Shown here: positions 47,216 through 59,361 of the stretch, piece after piece
Layout of the letters: each line of letters begins with the position of its first letter
How positions within the stretch are numbered: position 1 is the stretch's first letter
Assembly (NCBI GenBank): GCA_034509755.1
Contig: CM067539.1
Location: 21,175,001 to 21,239,000 of the forward strand
Origin: Anisodus tanguticus
Lineage: Eukaryota > Streptophyta > Magnoliopsida > Solanales > Solanaceae
Direction: 5' to 3'
Length of the DNA stretch: 64,000 bases
Program-made: the position numbers and the translations under genes
Notes under the pieces: model-generated
Databases searched by the model: none
What the model saw: the letters and a program-made list of their open reading frames with translations, nothing else
Told to the model about the DNA's origin: nothing

Positions 47216-48300
47216 ATGTCTACATCCCGGAACATGTTTCATCCTGCCCTTACAGTTTCTAACATCAAGAATAACATCCCTCTCGTTCTTGAAATAGAAA
47301 ACGTCCAATATGCGACGTGGGCCGAACTGTTCAAAATTCACGCACGATCGCATCAAGTCATCCATCACATAATCCCCGCAGCTCCTGAGGATACGGAGGT
47401 GCCAAAATGTGAGGATGATCCTAAGTTGTGGATGACTATTGATGCTACCGTCCTTCAGTGGATATATTCCACCATATCTACCGACCTTTTGCAAATAATT
47501 ATTGAGCCTGACGCTATGGCACAAGCGACTTGGGATAGACTGCGTGATATATTCCAAGATAATCAAAATTCTAGAGCCGTTACCCTTGAGCAGGATTTCT
47601 CCCACGTCACTATGGAAAATTTTCCTAATGTTTCGGCTTATTGCAAAAGATTAAAGAAATTGGCGGACCAACTTCGCAACGTTGGCGTGCCGGTTTTGAA
47701 CGATCGTTTGGTCCTCCAAATGGTTTCCGGCCTCTCTGAGGCCTATAATGGTGTGGGAACGCTTCTTCGGCAAAGCAATCCGCTTCCGCAATTTTATCAG
47801 GCGCGTTCTATGCTTACACTAGAAAAAGCAGGCATGGCGAAACGAGCGGCTACCGGTACTAGTCCCGTAGTCATGATGATCGAGTCCACGGTGTATCCTA
47901 CCGGTTCCAATAACTCAGGCCAAAACCGCAACAACGGTAGCGGCAAAAAGGATGGAAATAAGCGACAACAACGGCGGCAGCTGGCAGAATGGTGGTAGCG
48001 GTGGGGGTCCTCGCGGTGGTCAGCAGCAGCAGCAACAGTTCTTGGGCCTACAGTGGGCCCCTATGCAGTGGCAGTGGGCCCCACAACAGCAGTTTGGGCC
48101 CAGCCAATTTACCTCCCAGCGGCAGTGGCTAGCCCAACAGCAGTCCAGGGCCAATTCGGCCTGGTCCAGTTACGGCCAGCAGCAGTTTGGGCCGAGACCG
48201 CAAGCAGGGGTGCTTGGGCCTCGGCCCCCGCAAGCCCATCACGCATCGACACCCACACCTACCGACATTGAATTTGCAATACACACGCTTGGTTTAAATC
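47216..48300 (+). pseudogene. Gag with Gln/Gly-rich C-terminus
   Basis: The ATG at 47216 opens MSTSRNMFHPALTVSNIKNN. The UBN2-type core (about residues 20-200) has WAELFKIHARSHQVIHH, NSRAVTLEQDFSHV and GLSEAYNGVGTLLRQSNP, open to the stop at 47998. A shift near 47960 continues into a Gly- and Gln-rich segment with six Gln in a row and repeated QWAP and QQQFGP words (48010-48230). No zinc knuckle is present. It is the closest relative of the gag at 28360-29474. Confidence 0.88.
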
Positions 48301-48660
48301 CACCGGACCAAAATTGGTATATGGACACCGGGGCCACTACCCACATGACATCTGATTTAAGTACGCTCTCGTCTTATTCCAATTTGAGCAACCCCTACGG
48401 TATAATTATTGGTAATGGTAATTCTATTCCAATTCGTGGTTATGGTCATAAAACATTGTCTCCCCCCTCCTCATCCACCTCTTATCTTGAAAAATACCCT
48501 TCATGTCCCCAAATTGATTAAAAATTCAGTGTATGTCCGTAAATTCACTACTGACAATTCTGTTTCTATTGAATTTGATCCATTTGATTTCTCTGTGAAG
48601 GATTTCAAGACTGGGAGTCCTCTCATGAGGTGTGATAGTAAGGATTTCAAGACTGAGAGT
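48300..48660 (+). pseudogene. Copia aspartic protease
   Basis: NWYMDTGATTHMTSD holds an intact DTG active site (48323-48331). The strand GIIIGNGNSIPIRGYGH follows, then a frame change near 48470 into NTLHVPKLIKNSVYVRKF. It would process the polyprotein. The catalytic site is kept here but lost in the sister element at 24863-29924. Confidence 0.87.
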
Positions 48661-50020
48661 CCTTCCTTGTGGCATGCTCGTCTTGGTCATCCGGGGTCCT
48701 CTATGTTGTCATCTTTAGATAAAAATAGTTTTATTTCATGTAAAGGTACGAGTCGTACTCAAAATTGTCAATCTTGTTCTTTAGGAAAAATTGTTAAGTT
48801 GCCGTTTGTAGACTCCAAATCTCATATTTTAATGACATTTGATATTATTCATAGCGACTTATGTACGTCTCTTGTTCTTAGTTCGGTGGGTCATCGGTAT
48901 TATGTTCTCTTTTTGGATGATTATTCTAAATTTCTATGGACGTTTCCAATAGCGAAGAAATCTCAAGTTTTTTCCATCTTCCTAAAATTTAGAGCATTCA
49001 TCAGAACCCAATTCGACCGTGAAATCAAAAATATTCAGTGTGATAATGGAAAAGAGTATGCCAATGGGGTGTTTCGGGAATTCTGTGCTACTAATGGGAT
49101 AAATTTTCCTTTCTCTTGTCCTCATACATCTTCACAAAATGGGAAAGCTGAACGTAAAATTCGTTCCATAAATAACATTAACCACTCTCTATTAATTCAT
49201 GCTTTCATACCCCCATATTTTTGGCATCATGCTCTTCAAATGGCTACATATCTACTTAACATAACTCCTTCCAAAGGTTTGACATATTCTCCCCCTCTTC
49301 AAATTTTATATAATAAAATTCCTTCATATTCACATCTTCAGGTTTTTGGGTGTTTGTGTTATCCGTTATTCCCGTCCACCACAATTAACAAACTTCAGGC
49401 CCGGTCGACTCCGTGTGTTTTTGGGTTTTCCATCTAATCATCGTGGCTACAAATGCTTTGATTTATCCTCCAATAAAATCATCATTAATCGCCATGTAAT
49501 TTTTGATGAATCCCAATTTCCATTTGCTAAAAGTCATTCTCCCGTGCCTAGTTCGTATAATTTTTTGGACGAACAAATATCCCCGTATATTATTCAGCAT
49601 TTTTCGGACATCTCCCACACCCAAAATTCTCCAACTGGCCCACTGGCCCGTCACAGTCCTCTCTGCCCGGTTTGCCATCGGGCCGGTTTCGCAATTGGGC
49701 CGGTCCGGCCAATCATCAGCTGTCCAGTTCTGGTTCCGCCACTGGTACTGCTTCCCGAGTTGGGCCAGCAGGCCCACTGCCTACTGGCCAGTCCATCCCG
49801 AGCCCAACAAATTCCCGATATCCACTCAAATCTTCCTCGAGTCATAGACCGGTCACTCGTAGTCAGCGGGGTATTGTTACACCTAAAAGACATTTTAATT
49901 TACATTCTAATGTCTCTAAATCCCTCTTGCCCCGTAATCCTGTGTCTGCCTTAAACGACCCGAATTGGAAAATTGCTATGACTGATGAATATAATGCTCT
50001 TATTGATAATAAGACGTAGA
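48650..50020 (+). pseudogene. Copia integrase and linker
   Basis: LWHARLGHPGSS and CQSCSLGKIVKLPF form the GAG-pre-integrase. The core has DIIHSDLC, FLDDYSKFLW and IQCDNGKEYANGVFREFC, so all three catalytic acids are present in one frame (48409-49437). The tail YSHLQVFGCLCYPLF runs into a stop at 49437. The reading continues one frame over with GFPSNHRGYKCFDL, then a Pro/Gly linker with further shifts, and ends near 50020. Confidence 0.88.
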
Positions 50021-50021
50021 G

Positions 50022-51475
50022 TTGGTGCCCCGTCCATCTGGTATTAATGTTATCAGGTCTATGTGGATTTTTTCTCATAAGGAGAATTCAGATGGTTCAT
50101 TTGCTCGACATAAGGCGCGTCTTGTGGGTGATGGTAAGACTCAGCAGGTTGGTATAGATTGTGGGGAGACATTTAGTCCGGTGGTCAAGCCGGCTACCAT
50201 TCGCACTGTGCTTAGCTTGGCTCTTTCGAAGGCATGACCTATTCATCAGTTGGATGTCAAGAATGCTTTCCTATATGGGGATCTTAAGGAAACAGTCTAT
50301 ATGCATCAGCCTTTGGAATTCAGGGATCCCAATCATCCTCATCATGTTTGTTTATTTAAGAAGTCCTTATATGGGCTTAAGCAATCTCCCCGGACCTAGT
50401 ATACAAGGTTTGTTGACTATGTTTCAACTATTGGGTTTACTCACAGCAGGTCGGATAATTCCTTGTTCATCTACCGTCGTGGTTCGTCCTTAGCCTACAT
50501 TCTGTTATATGTGGATGATATTATCTTTCCTGCCTCTTCCGATGCCTTGCGCCAGTCTATCATGATCATGCTCAGCTCCAAGTTTCTATGAAAGACTTGG
50601 GGGCCTTGAGTTATTTTTTGGGGATTGTTGTCACTCTTCATTCCGATGGGTTGTTCTTGTCACAACGGAAGTATGCATCCGAGATCATCGAGAGGGCTGG
50701 GATGCCATCCTGTAAGTCCACTTCCACTCCAGTTGATACTAAGCCCAAGCTTGGTGCCGCGGCCGGCGTCCCTTACGAGGATCCGACCTGCTATCGCAGT
50801 CTTGCAGGGGCCCTTCAGTATCTTACCTTTACTAGACCGGATACTACGTATGCTGTCCAGCAGGTGTGTTTATTCATGCATGATTCCAGAATTGAGCACA
50901 CGAATGCACTCAAACACATCATTCGGTATATTCAGGGTACATTAGACTATGGTTTGCATTTATATCCTTCATCGACATCCACACTTGTCACATACACATA
51001 TGCTGATTGGGGTGGGTGTCCAGACACTAGACGGTCTACGTCTGGCTACTGTATGTTCCTTGGCAATAACTTGGTCTCCTGGTCTACGAAGCGTCAGGCG
51101 ACTCTATCCCGCTCAAGTGCCGAGGCTGAATATCGAGGGGTAGCCAATGTGGTCTCAGAATCATGTTGGTTACGTAATTTGGTTTTAGAGCTTCATTGCC
51201 CAATTCAAAAGGCAACCTTGGTTTATTGCGATAATATTAGTACCATTTACCTTTCGAGTAATCCGGTTCAGCACCAACACACTAAGCATATCGAGATGGA
51301 CATATATTTTGTTCGTGAAAAGGTTGTTCGGGGTCAGGTACGCGTCTGTCATGTCCCGTCAAGATATCAAATTGCAGACATCTTTACAAAGGGTCTTCCC
51401 TCGGTCATTTTTGAAGATTTTAGGGACAGTCTTAGCGTTCGAAGACCGCCCGCTATGACTGCGGGGGTATGTTAA
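50022..51475 (+). pseudogene. Copia RT and RNase H
   Basis: RT has RSMWIFSHKENSDGSFARHK, GETFSPVVKPATIRT and HQLDVKNAFLYGDL. Stops lie at 50235-50237 and 50398-50400. The catalytic YVDD (50508-50519) is intact. A shift near 50582 leads to a long clean frame (50588-51475, 295 codons) holding the RT thumb and a complete RNase H with TYADWGGC, RSSAEAEYRG, LVYCDNIST and QIADIFTKGLP, and a natural stop next to the purine tract. This is the best-preserved pol segment of the window. Confidence 0.92.
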
Positions 51476-51851
51476 ACAAGATAATATACATGTGATATAC
51501 ACTTTATATACATAAGTGTATATCACGGGTGCTTAAGGCAGCAAGTCCAACACGGAAAGGCAGCAGCCCATCACGGGTGCTTAAGGCAGCAAGCCCAACA
51601 CGGAAAGGCAGCAGCCCATCACGGGTTGGCCCATCACGGGTGATGTATATTTGGTGTATATATTGTTGATATATTGTAGTGTAAATGTTACATTAATTAG
51701 TCTTGTACACTTACCATAATTGTATAGTTAAAATTATGGTAGAATAAGGTTTTAGGAATAGAATAGGAATAAGATTCTCCTATTATGGAAATATATAACT
51801 TGTATATATACCTTTCAATTAATAAAAATAATGAGGGGATTATTTCTTTCA
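51470..51851 (+). repeat. 3' LTR of the nested element, with 48-bp duplication
   Basis: It is longer than the 5' LTR mainly because a 48-base unit starting GCTTAAGGCAGCAAG is present twice (51531-51578 and 51579-51626). Confidence 0.9.
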
Positions 51852-51898
51852 CTAACTAACTAACTAACTAACTAACCCATAATTAATCAATCTCAACA

Positions 51899-54646
51899 CT
51901 CCTCCTCAAGTTAGAGGATATATGCTCCCAGAAAACTTGCGCAAAATGGTAGAATGCTTGGGTCCAGTCAGTGCCTTCGTTAGGATATCAGCTAGTTTCT
52001 CAAATGTGGAAACATGATGCAAAGCAACTAGTCCTTCCCGCAGCTAGTCCCGAACAAAATGACAGTCGACTTCTATATATTTTGTACGCTCACGAAATAT
52101 AAGATTTTTCGCAATTTGTACAGCTGCCTGACTATCACAGAAAATTAAAATGGGTAAGTGTGGTGATTCATTTAGTTCTTGCAACAACCTCTCAAGCCAA
52201 ACTAGTTCTCCACCACCTTTCTAATTGCCCTATACTCTGCCTCTACCGAGGATAAGGAGACTGGGGTTTGTTTCTTAGATTTTCAACTAATGGGACAGTC
52301 TCATATAGGTACAATATATCCACTCACTGATCTTCTAAAATCAGGGCATGCAGCTCAGTCTGAGTCACAATAGGTAGTAATGGTGTAGCTGGGATCTTTG
52401 GACAGGTAGACTCCTAGAGTAGGATCATTTTTCAAGTATCTCAACACATGAAAAGCTCCCTTGAGATGAGTCTGTCTCGGAGATTATAGAAATTGGCTCA
52501 AATGTTGAACACTAAAAGCAATATCTAGTCTAGTGTTGGTAAGGAAGTTCAATTTCCCTACTAATTTCCTGTAGTATGTAGGATCAAGCAACAACTTACC
52601 TTTATATGCATTCAACTTCACAGAGGGATCAAGGGGTGATGTTGTAGTGGTATAATTGACACAATCATATTCTTTAATCAGATCCATGGTAAACTTCCTT
52701 TGAGATATCAACACACTACCTTCTTTGTAAAGAACCTCAAGACCAAGAAAATATGGAAGATTTCCCAAATATTTGATGAATTGATCATGTAGGTAGCACT
52801 TCAAAGATGCAATTTCTGCTAGGTCAGTGCCAGTTAAGATGACATCATCAACATACACTGCTAAAAAAACTACTGTCAAATCACGTTTCTTATAAAACAA
52901 TGAATAATCACTAGTGGAATGAGAATATCCTCTTGAACATAATGCTTCTGCTAGTTTTTCATACCATTGTCTGCTGGCCTGTTTCAAAACATACAGAGAT
53001 TTGTTGAGTTTGCAAACTAGGCCTTTTCCATCTACTTTGGGACCTTGTGGGATATCCATGTATACTTTTTCATTTAGATCCCCATGCAGGAAAACACTAT
53101 TCACATCTAACTGATATAAGTTTTACCCTTTCTTGACAGCTAAACAAATCAGAACCATCATAGTGGTCATTTTACCACTGGGGAAAATGTCTCAGTGTAA
53201 ACCATTCCGACCTGCTGAGTGTAAGTCTTCATCACTAGCCTTTCCTTGAATCTTTGCACAATACCATCAGCTTTGTGCTTAATTTTGTATACCCAATTAT
53301 ATCATATTGCCCCTTTCCCTGCATGCAACTATACTAAACTCCAAGTGTTGTTAGAATATAATGCTTCAAACTCTTGTGTCATTGATAATTCCCAAGCAGG
53401 GCTCATGACTGCCTCCGCATATGATGATGGTTCATTTTCATGAGTGATGTTTCTTACTAACTTCTGACTTTTAGGATTAAAACTGGTTAGTAAAAGTTAT
53501 TGTGTGACACTATTGGAAGGAAAATGGATAGGTTGCAGATTTGGTAATGTGAAATTGTATTCATGTAAGTAAGAGGGAGTATTATGTGTTCTGCTGGTTC
53601 TTTTGGGTGCTAGATAGGAAATGGTGTTCATGTTAGGTGAGTGAGCATGGAGAGGAGATTGTTGAGAAATTTCATGAGATGCAGGTGTAGGTTCTGTTTG
53701 AGGTAATTGTTGAGTTAGTGATTCAGGTGGGTCAAAGGGTTCAGCTATAGGTATATGTGTAGGTGTTACTGGAGAATTGGTAGTGTGTATGCCACCCCGA
53801 CACAATATTTGGTGAGAAAGGTGTGGTTAAAGTTGCATTATCTATAATAGGTGTAATAGTATTGGTGGCATCTTCATTCAACAAGTGAACATTATCCAAA
53901 ACAATATTTATACACTTTACCAAATCAAAAGAAACATTTAACCCTTTCAACACAGATGCAAAACTAGAATCATGAGAAGAAATGACAAAAGAGAAGATAT
54001 TTTCATAAAATAGTAAATCTCTGGAAATGTGTATCATTTTGGTGCACAAGTCTAGGACTTTCTAACCTTTTGTGTTAAAAGGATATCCAATGAATATATG
54101 TGGAATGGATCTGGGCTCAAACTTGTCCCTGTGGGTTTTGAGAGTACTGGGAAAACAGAGGCATCGAAAGGACCTTAGATGTGAATATGTAGGTGACTTC
54201 TGATATAATAATTCAAATGGAGTTTTGTTTTGAATGGTTGAGGAGGGGAGTGTGTTAGTCAAGTATGTGGTAGTAAATATACATTCTCACCAGTATCTCA
54301 ATGATAGTTTTGACTGATATAATAATGCTCTAGCAGTTTCAAGTAGATATTTGTATTTTTTCCACAACACCATTTTATTGTGGTGTATATGAGCATGCCT
54401 TTTGGTGAATAATTCCCTTTTGCTGGAGAAAAGAAGTGGTTTCTTGATTTACAAACTCCAATCCATTATCAGTTCTAATGGCTTTAATGGTAGATTTGAA
54501 TTGGTTTTCAACTAGGGATGCAAAAGTCTTTATGGTTTGAAGGGTATTTGGTCTTGCAGCTTAATATTTGAGTCCAACTGGACCTGTTGTGATCATAAAA
54601 AATGGTCATAAAATATCTGTAATTATCATGGGTTAGGGTGTGATAT
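51899..54646 (-). pseudogene. Copia integrase C-terminus, RT and RNase H
   Basis: In minus sense: part of integrase (54062-54640, with TPFELLYQKSPTYSHLRSF and FIGYPFNTKG), a Pro/Ser/Thr linker (53497-54049), RT (52484-53104, VFLHGDLNEKVYMD, SLYVLKQASRQWYEKL, YVDDVILTG intact, LDPTYYRKLVGKLNFL), then a shattered RNase H to 51910 with an ADILT-like tail. Frame changes are frequent. The integrase core is interrupted by the solo LTR at 54647-57075. Confidence 0.85.
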
Positions 54647-57075
54647 TGTCACACTCCAATTTTAGGGGTGTGGTTGGCACCCGACACTCTAAGGCTCGAG
54701 CGTACCAGTTGTAGTACCTGAACCACACGACACCAGACTTGGGTCGATAAGACCTCCAATTAAAAACAACAAAATAGAATGAAACAATAATCTGCACGTA
54801 GAAAAAGCCCAACAATAACATTTTTATACACATAACTAAGGCTGACTATAACATGCGTATCAACAACTGACAAGAAGGCCGACAAGGCCAAGAGAAATGA
54901 CTACACACTAACCACCGGTCTGCAAGCCTATAGAAGTATTATAATATATCAACAGGTCGAGACAGGGCTCTGCCATACCCTAAATAAACATATATATGTA
55001 CGATAGTGCCTACCGACTCTGTACAGCAGCTCTAGAGAAGTGGAGTGCGTCTATCAACAGCTGAGAGCAGATATCCTACTGTGGAGGTACGTTTGTTTGT
55101 CTGTACCTGCGGGCATAAACACACCGCCCCCAGAAAGGGATGTTAGTACGAAAGAGTGTACTGAATATGTAAGGTAGGTAAAACATATAAATAAAGAATA
55201 TAATGTAAGAGTATGGTACATAAGTCAGCTTGAAACTAAAACAAAGGCCAATGAGGGCGTACAACTAACACAACCATGAATACATCCATGAAGGTAAAAT
55301 CAGGCCACTCCATAAGGCCAAATAATATAGTATCAAGCCTCTCTGTGGGGTAAATTATATCATAGCATACCCAGTCTCGAAAGGACTCAGTAATATCGTA
55401 CCCGACTTTAATATAACTTGGTAATATCATACCCGACCTTAATAGGACTCGATAATATCAAAACCAAATACAGTGGTGTGCATGTATAAGTATCGTACCC
55501 GATCGACTATGCGCGACTCGATAAGAAAATAGATACATATATATATAAGTGTAATGCAAGATCTCAGGATCACAACATGAATAGGCTGGAGTTACCTAAA
55601 GTCTCTAACCCCCGCATATTGTTATGGAATCATATACAACGAACGTTACAATTCAACGAGAGTTCTTACAATCAATCGTACCACAAGGATATCATAAGAT
55701 GCGAATAAAAATTTTGACAAGGAATATACAAGAATCATAAGCCTTAACAGAATGGAAACACAAGGTCATCTAGTTATTAAGAATGGGATTCGTTCAACAA
55801 TGTTTTGTCTCATTTTTACTTTAATCACGATCATGCCCAAAGAAAGAACAAGCCTTACATACCTTGTCGTCTTAGTTTAAGGGATCCCACACATCCTCGT
55901 AAGTTCTACGAACGATTATCTACATTATATGAATGATTTGCATCGATATAATAGCGGATTCAAAACTTATAAAGAAACTCATTTAGACATTTCATCGAAC
56001 ACCTTATGTTCATGAAGCTCACAAAAGCTTCTACATTCAAATTCTATATGAAACCCAACACCACAATCTTCCAAATTCTCCTTCCACCACCCCACAACAC
56101 ATACAACAAGGTTTAATTATCAACTCCATCCCAAACTCCATGTAAAAAAGCCCATCAATAATACAATCTCTGCTTCAAAGTTCCAAGACTTGTTGTATAA
56201 GGGACTTTCATCAATCCTACTTCAAACAATTCCATAATTCTAAGAATGAATAGGGAGGAATGAAACTCACCTTTGATTACAAGAATCTGCCCAAATAACG
56301 AGTTACTTCACCTCCAAGAATCCTCTAAAATCAACGCGACGAATAATAAGATGATAACCACAAGATCCTCCATGTCGAATTTACGTAATTTACCTTTGGA
56401 TTTAGGTCTAAGATGATAAGGGACCTTTGAGAGAGAGTATGAAATGTTTTAGGGTCTAGGAGTGATGTAAAATGAAGCTCCAAGTCCATGTATACAATTT
56501 ATATACGAAAAAACAGATGCCACCGCCAAGATGAACGCCCAAAAGTACGGGCAGTACTTTTTTTGTACGAACCATATATTTTTGTACGGACTTTACTTTC
56601 AATTGTACTTCTCAGATTGTTGAACTGTCTATTGCATTAAAAAGTATACTCTATGAACGAGAATTTAGATAGGTTATGTATTCAATAATTCCTTATACGC
56701 TAGGAGATATACCTTTCGAAAGTTGGGCCAAAATCCTGTTTCGAATTTTGCCTACCTTTTCCCAAGTTTGGACGAACTTAACTTCTTCGATTTGCTTGAT
56801 CCCGAGACCTTTAGATACACTCTCAATACTTTACAATAAGTCTTAATTTTCCTCATATGGTCCCACAACTCATCTGAACTTACAAAAATCCACTTACGAT
56901 GCAATGGACGCAACGAGACGAGGTACGATGAACTTATCATTTCTCAAACCTTGCAACTCCTTAAGTCCAACATGATTGCTTTTATTTAATTCTCAAGTTG
57001 ATCATTTCTTTGGACTTAGGTGAACTTACTCATGATGAACCCCCCCCCCCCCCCACAAAAGTATGGGATGTAACA
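54647..57075. repeat. 2.4-kb solo LTR, probably Ty3-gypsy
   Basis: The 2,429-bp sequence starts TGTCACACTCC and ends GGATGTAACA. GATAT flanks both sides (54642-54646 and 57076-57080), a perfect 5-bp target duplication. It has no coding frame of note. Length, TGTCACACYCC-type start and internal words such as CGCCCCCAGAAAGGGATGTT suggest a Tekay/Del-type gypsy LTR. The orientation cannot be set without a relative. A run of 15 C lies at 57040-57054. Confidence 0.8.
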
Positions 57076-57080
57076 GATAT

Positions 57081-58040
57081 GACCCCACATGTCTATGTGG
57101 AGTAAGTCAAAGTTTTTGGTAGATGAAGGTGTGGTTTTTGAAGGAAAATATAGTCTGGCATGTCTATCCATGGGAAAAATAGTACAAAAAATGGTTGTTT
57201 GGGTGAGAAATTAATTGGTATGGTAGTAATTCCCTTCATTTTCACAAAAGGAACATCATCTAATCTATTGTGACATAAGTGGTTCATACTATTCCCATGA
57301 GACATACATGAAATAAAAGATCTAGCACAAGAAGATTGAGTACATGAATTAGAGGAGAAATGATCATCACAACAAACCTTTTTATTAATGGAATTGTTTT
57401 GTACAAGTGAAGTAGGAGATGGAAGTATAACTTGCTTACTCAAGACAGACAATGTAGGACATTTAAGTGAAGATGAATTTACAGAATAGAATGAACATTG
57501 TGACACTTATTCAATGTAGAACAACTAGGTGAAGATGGATTTACAGAGGAAGACGTAGCATTGTGACACTTAGTTAGAGGTAGTACAGTCCATTCTTTGT
57601 CCTACCAATCACCAAATGTCTCTTCATTGAAGGGCCCTGTATAAGACATGGAATTTCATTGAAGCTGACTGCACCTTTAAGTTGTGAAATCAAACAGTGC
57701 ACATAAATGAGGTTGAATTTGAAAGTAGGTACAAAAAGCACTTTACATAAAATCAATGCTGAACTCACTTATGCATCACCAATTTCAGTCACTTTTACTC
57801 TATAACCATTAGGTAAGTTAACTAGAAAAGGGTAAGGTAGGGTTCTAATATTGGTGAGTAAGGTTTTATTAAAGGCCATGTGGTTTGAGGCTCCTGAGCC
57901 TATAATCCATGAGGCAGCAAATAATTTGAAACAAACACCTGATAAATCACCAATTTCAGTAATAGAGGAGTGGCAAGCCAAGATACCTGCAAGGTTCACA
58001 AATCTTCTCATGATGTTATCAGCAACTTCCTTGGTCTTCC
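57081..58040 (-). pseudogene. Copia protease and integrase start
   Basis: The protease frame (57769-58011) has the active-site block IIGSGASNHM: the catalytic Asp position (codon at 57898-57900) is Gly, so it is dead. VNLPNGYRVKV follows. A frame change leads to FVPTFKFNLIYV (57574-57768), then to 57093-57506, a Ser/Cys-rich segment and HNRLDDVPFVKM, which corresponds to the GAG-pre-integrase region. The rest of integrase lies beyond the solo LTR. Confidence 0.8.
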
Positions 58041-58047
58041 CATTTGA

Positions 58048-59140
58048 TCATTGGATTTGAGCATTCACCAGTAATCTAACTAGATTATCATATTGTTTCT
58101 TTGTTAAGTTGTGGCTATGCAAGTTGGTATCCCGACTCATGTCCATCATTTTCTCACATCCACCATGCACATTTGCTGCTGAACCAGAGTTTTTACCTTT
58201 GATAAACTTGAAATCTTGAGGAAATCCATGTAATCTATAGTACTTGTCCTCTATATGGCCATTTTTTTTACAGTATTTGCAAGACAGATTAACCTTATTG
58301 ATGTTTGGAAAAGGATAAATAGCACCACTGTTCTTGTTTAAGTTCATGTTGACTGGTGTTGTGAGTAATTTGTTTTGAAACTACTACCTGCAACATTTGC
58401 ATTACTACTAGCAACACTTGCACTCAGAGATGTGGATGCAAGGTTCAAATGATTATTTAGTTTGACTTCCATTTGTTTCTTCTCTTGGATTAATATTGAG
58501 AAGGCCTGAGCCATTGTGGGTGACAGATTCATCATTAGAATACCCCTCCTAATCACTGTATATACTTCATTCAAGCCCAGAAGAAATTGAATTAACCTTC
58601 TATCTTGTTCAGCCTTGTTCATTTTTGCTTTCCCCCCCCCCCCCCCCACAAGAACAGACACATGTGCATTGAAAAAATCATATCTAATGTGTTGAGTTCT
58701 TCCCAGAGTTTCTTAATTTTTGTGTAATAGCCAGTAACATCGAGATTTCCTTGTGTAAGTTCATTCATCTCCTATTAAAGCTGGTACATTTTACAACTAT
58801 TAGTTTTATCATACATGTCTTCGAGTTCCTCTCGTAGTTCCTTCGCATTGTTGATATTTACAAGTTATCTCCCAGATTTTTTAATAATGAGTTCAAAATT
58901 CAAGAGGTTACCATGTGGTCGCACATCTCCCACTGTGCGAGTGTGTTTGAATCAGGATTTGGTCTTTTAATCTTACCACTGATGAAGCCTATTTTGTTCT
59001 TCACCGATAATGCCCTAAAAACACTTCGCCTCCAAGACCTGTATCCCGATCCGTCGAACATCACCGGAATTATTGAAGATCCGGTGCTCTCTGATGGGTG
59101 CACATACATAGGGCTCGTAGAATCCACAATTTCCTGAGTT
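58048..59140 (-). pseudogene. Copia gag
   Basis: The start region (58900-59140) has SSIIPVMFDGSGYRSWRRSV; I see no clean ATG at the very start, and the open frame begins with a GTG codon. The middle (58661-58900) is frame-broken. Then come RRLIQFLLGLNEVYTVIRRG (58344-58661) and, near 58270, a zinc knuckle CKYCKKNGHIEDKYYRLHGF in which the last Cys is Tyr. A run of 16 C on the plus strand (58632-58647) interrupts the reading as a Gly stretch. Confidence 0.82.
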
Positions 59141-59350
59141 TGATTGTGATATGTATTCGTATTTGGAGCCTTTGATTACAACATAAAGGCGAATAACAAG
59201 TTGAATTTTGAGAAATTTTGATGCGATTGCAGACCTAAAGGAGAAATGAAATCGCGAGTAATATGTTCCTGCGAAATTAGGTTTCTTGAGTAAAATGAAG
59301 AGAAAAACAATATTATTGAGTGCGGAATTGAATGAGAATCGGTGCCTAAG

Positions 59351-59361
59351 CTCTGATACCA
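59351..59361 (-). other. Primer binding site
   Basis: Minus-strand TGGTATCAGAG directly adjoins the LTR end at 59362, the initiator tRNA-Met type. Confidence 0.88.

Larger units (their letters stand above)
46725..51851 (+). mobile_element. Nested complete Ale/Retrofit-like copia element
   Basis: LTRs 46725-47049 (325 bp) and 51470-51851 (382 bp) both run from TGTTAAACAAG to TTTCTTTCA and enclose gag to RNase H. A PBS (TGGTATCAAGA) starts at 47050 and a purine tract GCGGGGG precedes the 3' LTR. The flanks GAAAC and CTAAC do not match well, perhaps because of the CTAA repeat expansion at the right side. The frames are longer than in the other copies but still broken. Confidence 0.92.
46453..51898 (-). 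repeat. 3' LTR, split by the nested element
   Basis: Its two parts are 46453-46724 and 51852-51898. They match the intact LTR 59362-59655, from TGTTGAGAGTAAGA to AATCAATCTCAACA. A CTAACTAACTAA expansion (51852-51875) lies at the junction. The purine tract TTGAGGAGGAG (element sense) adjoins 51899. Confidence 0.88.
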
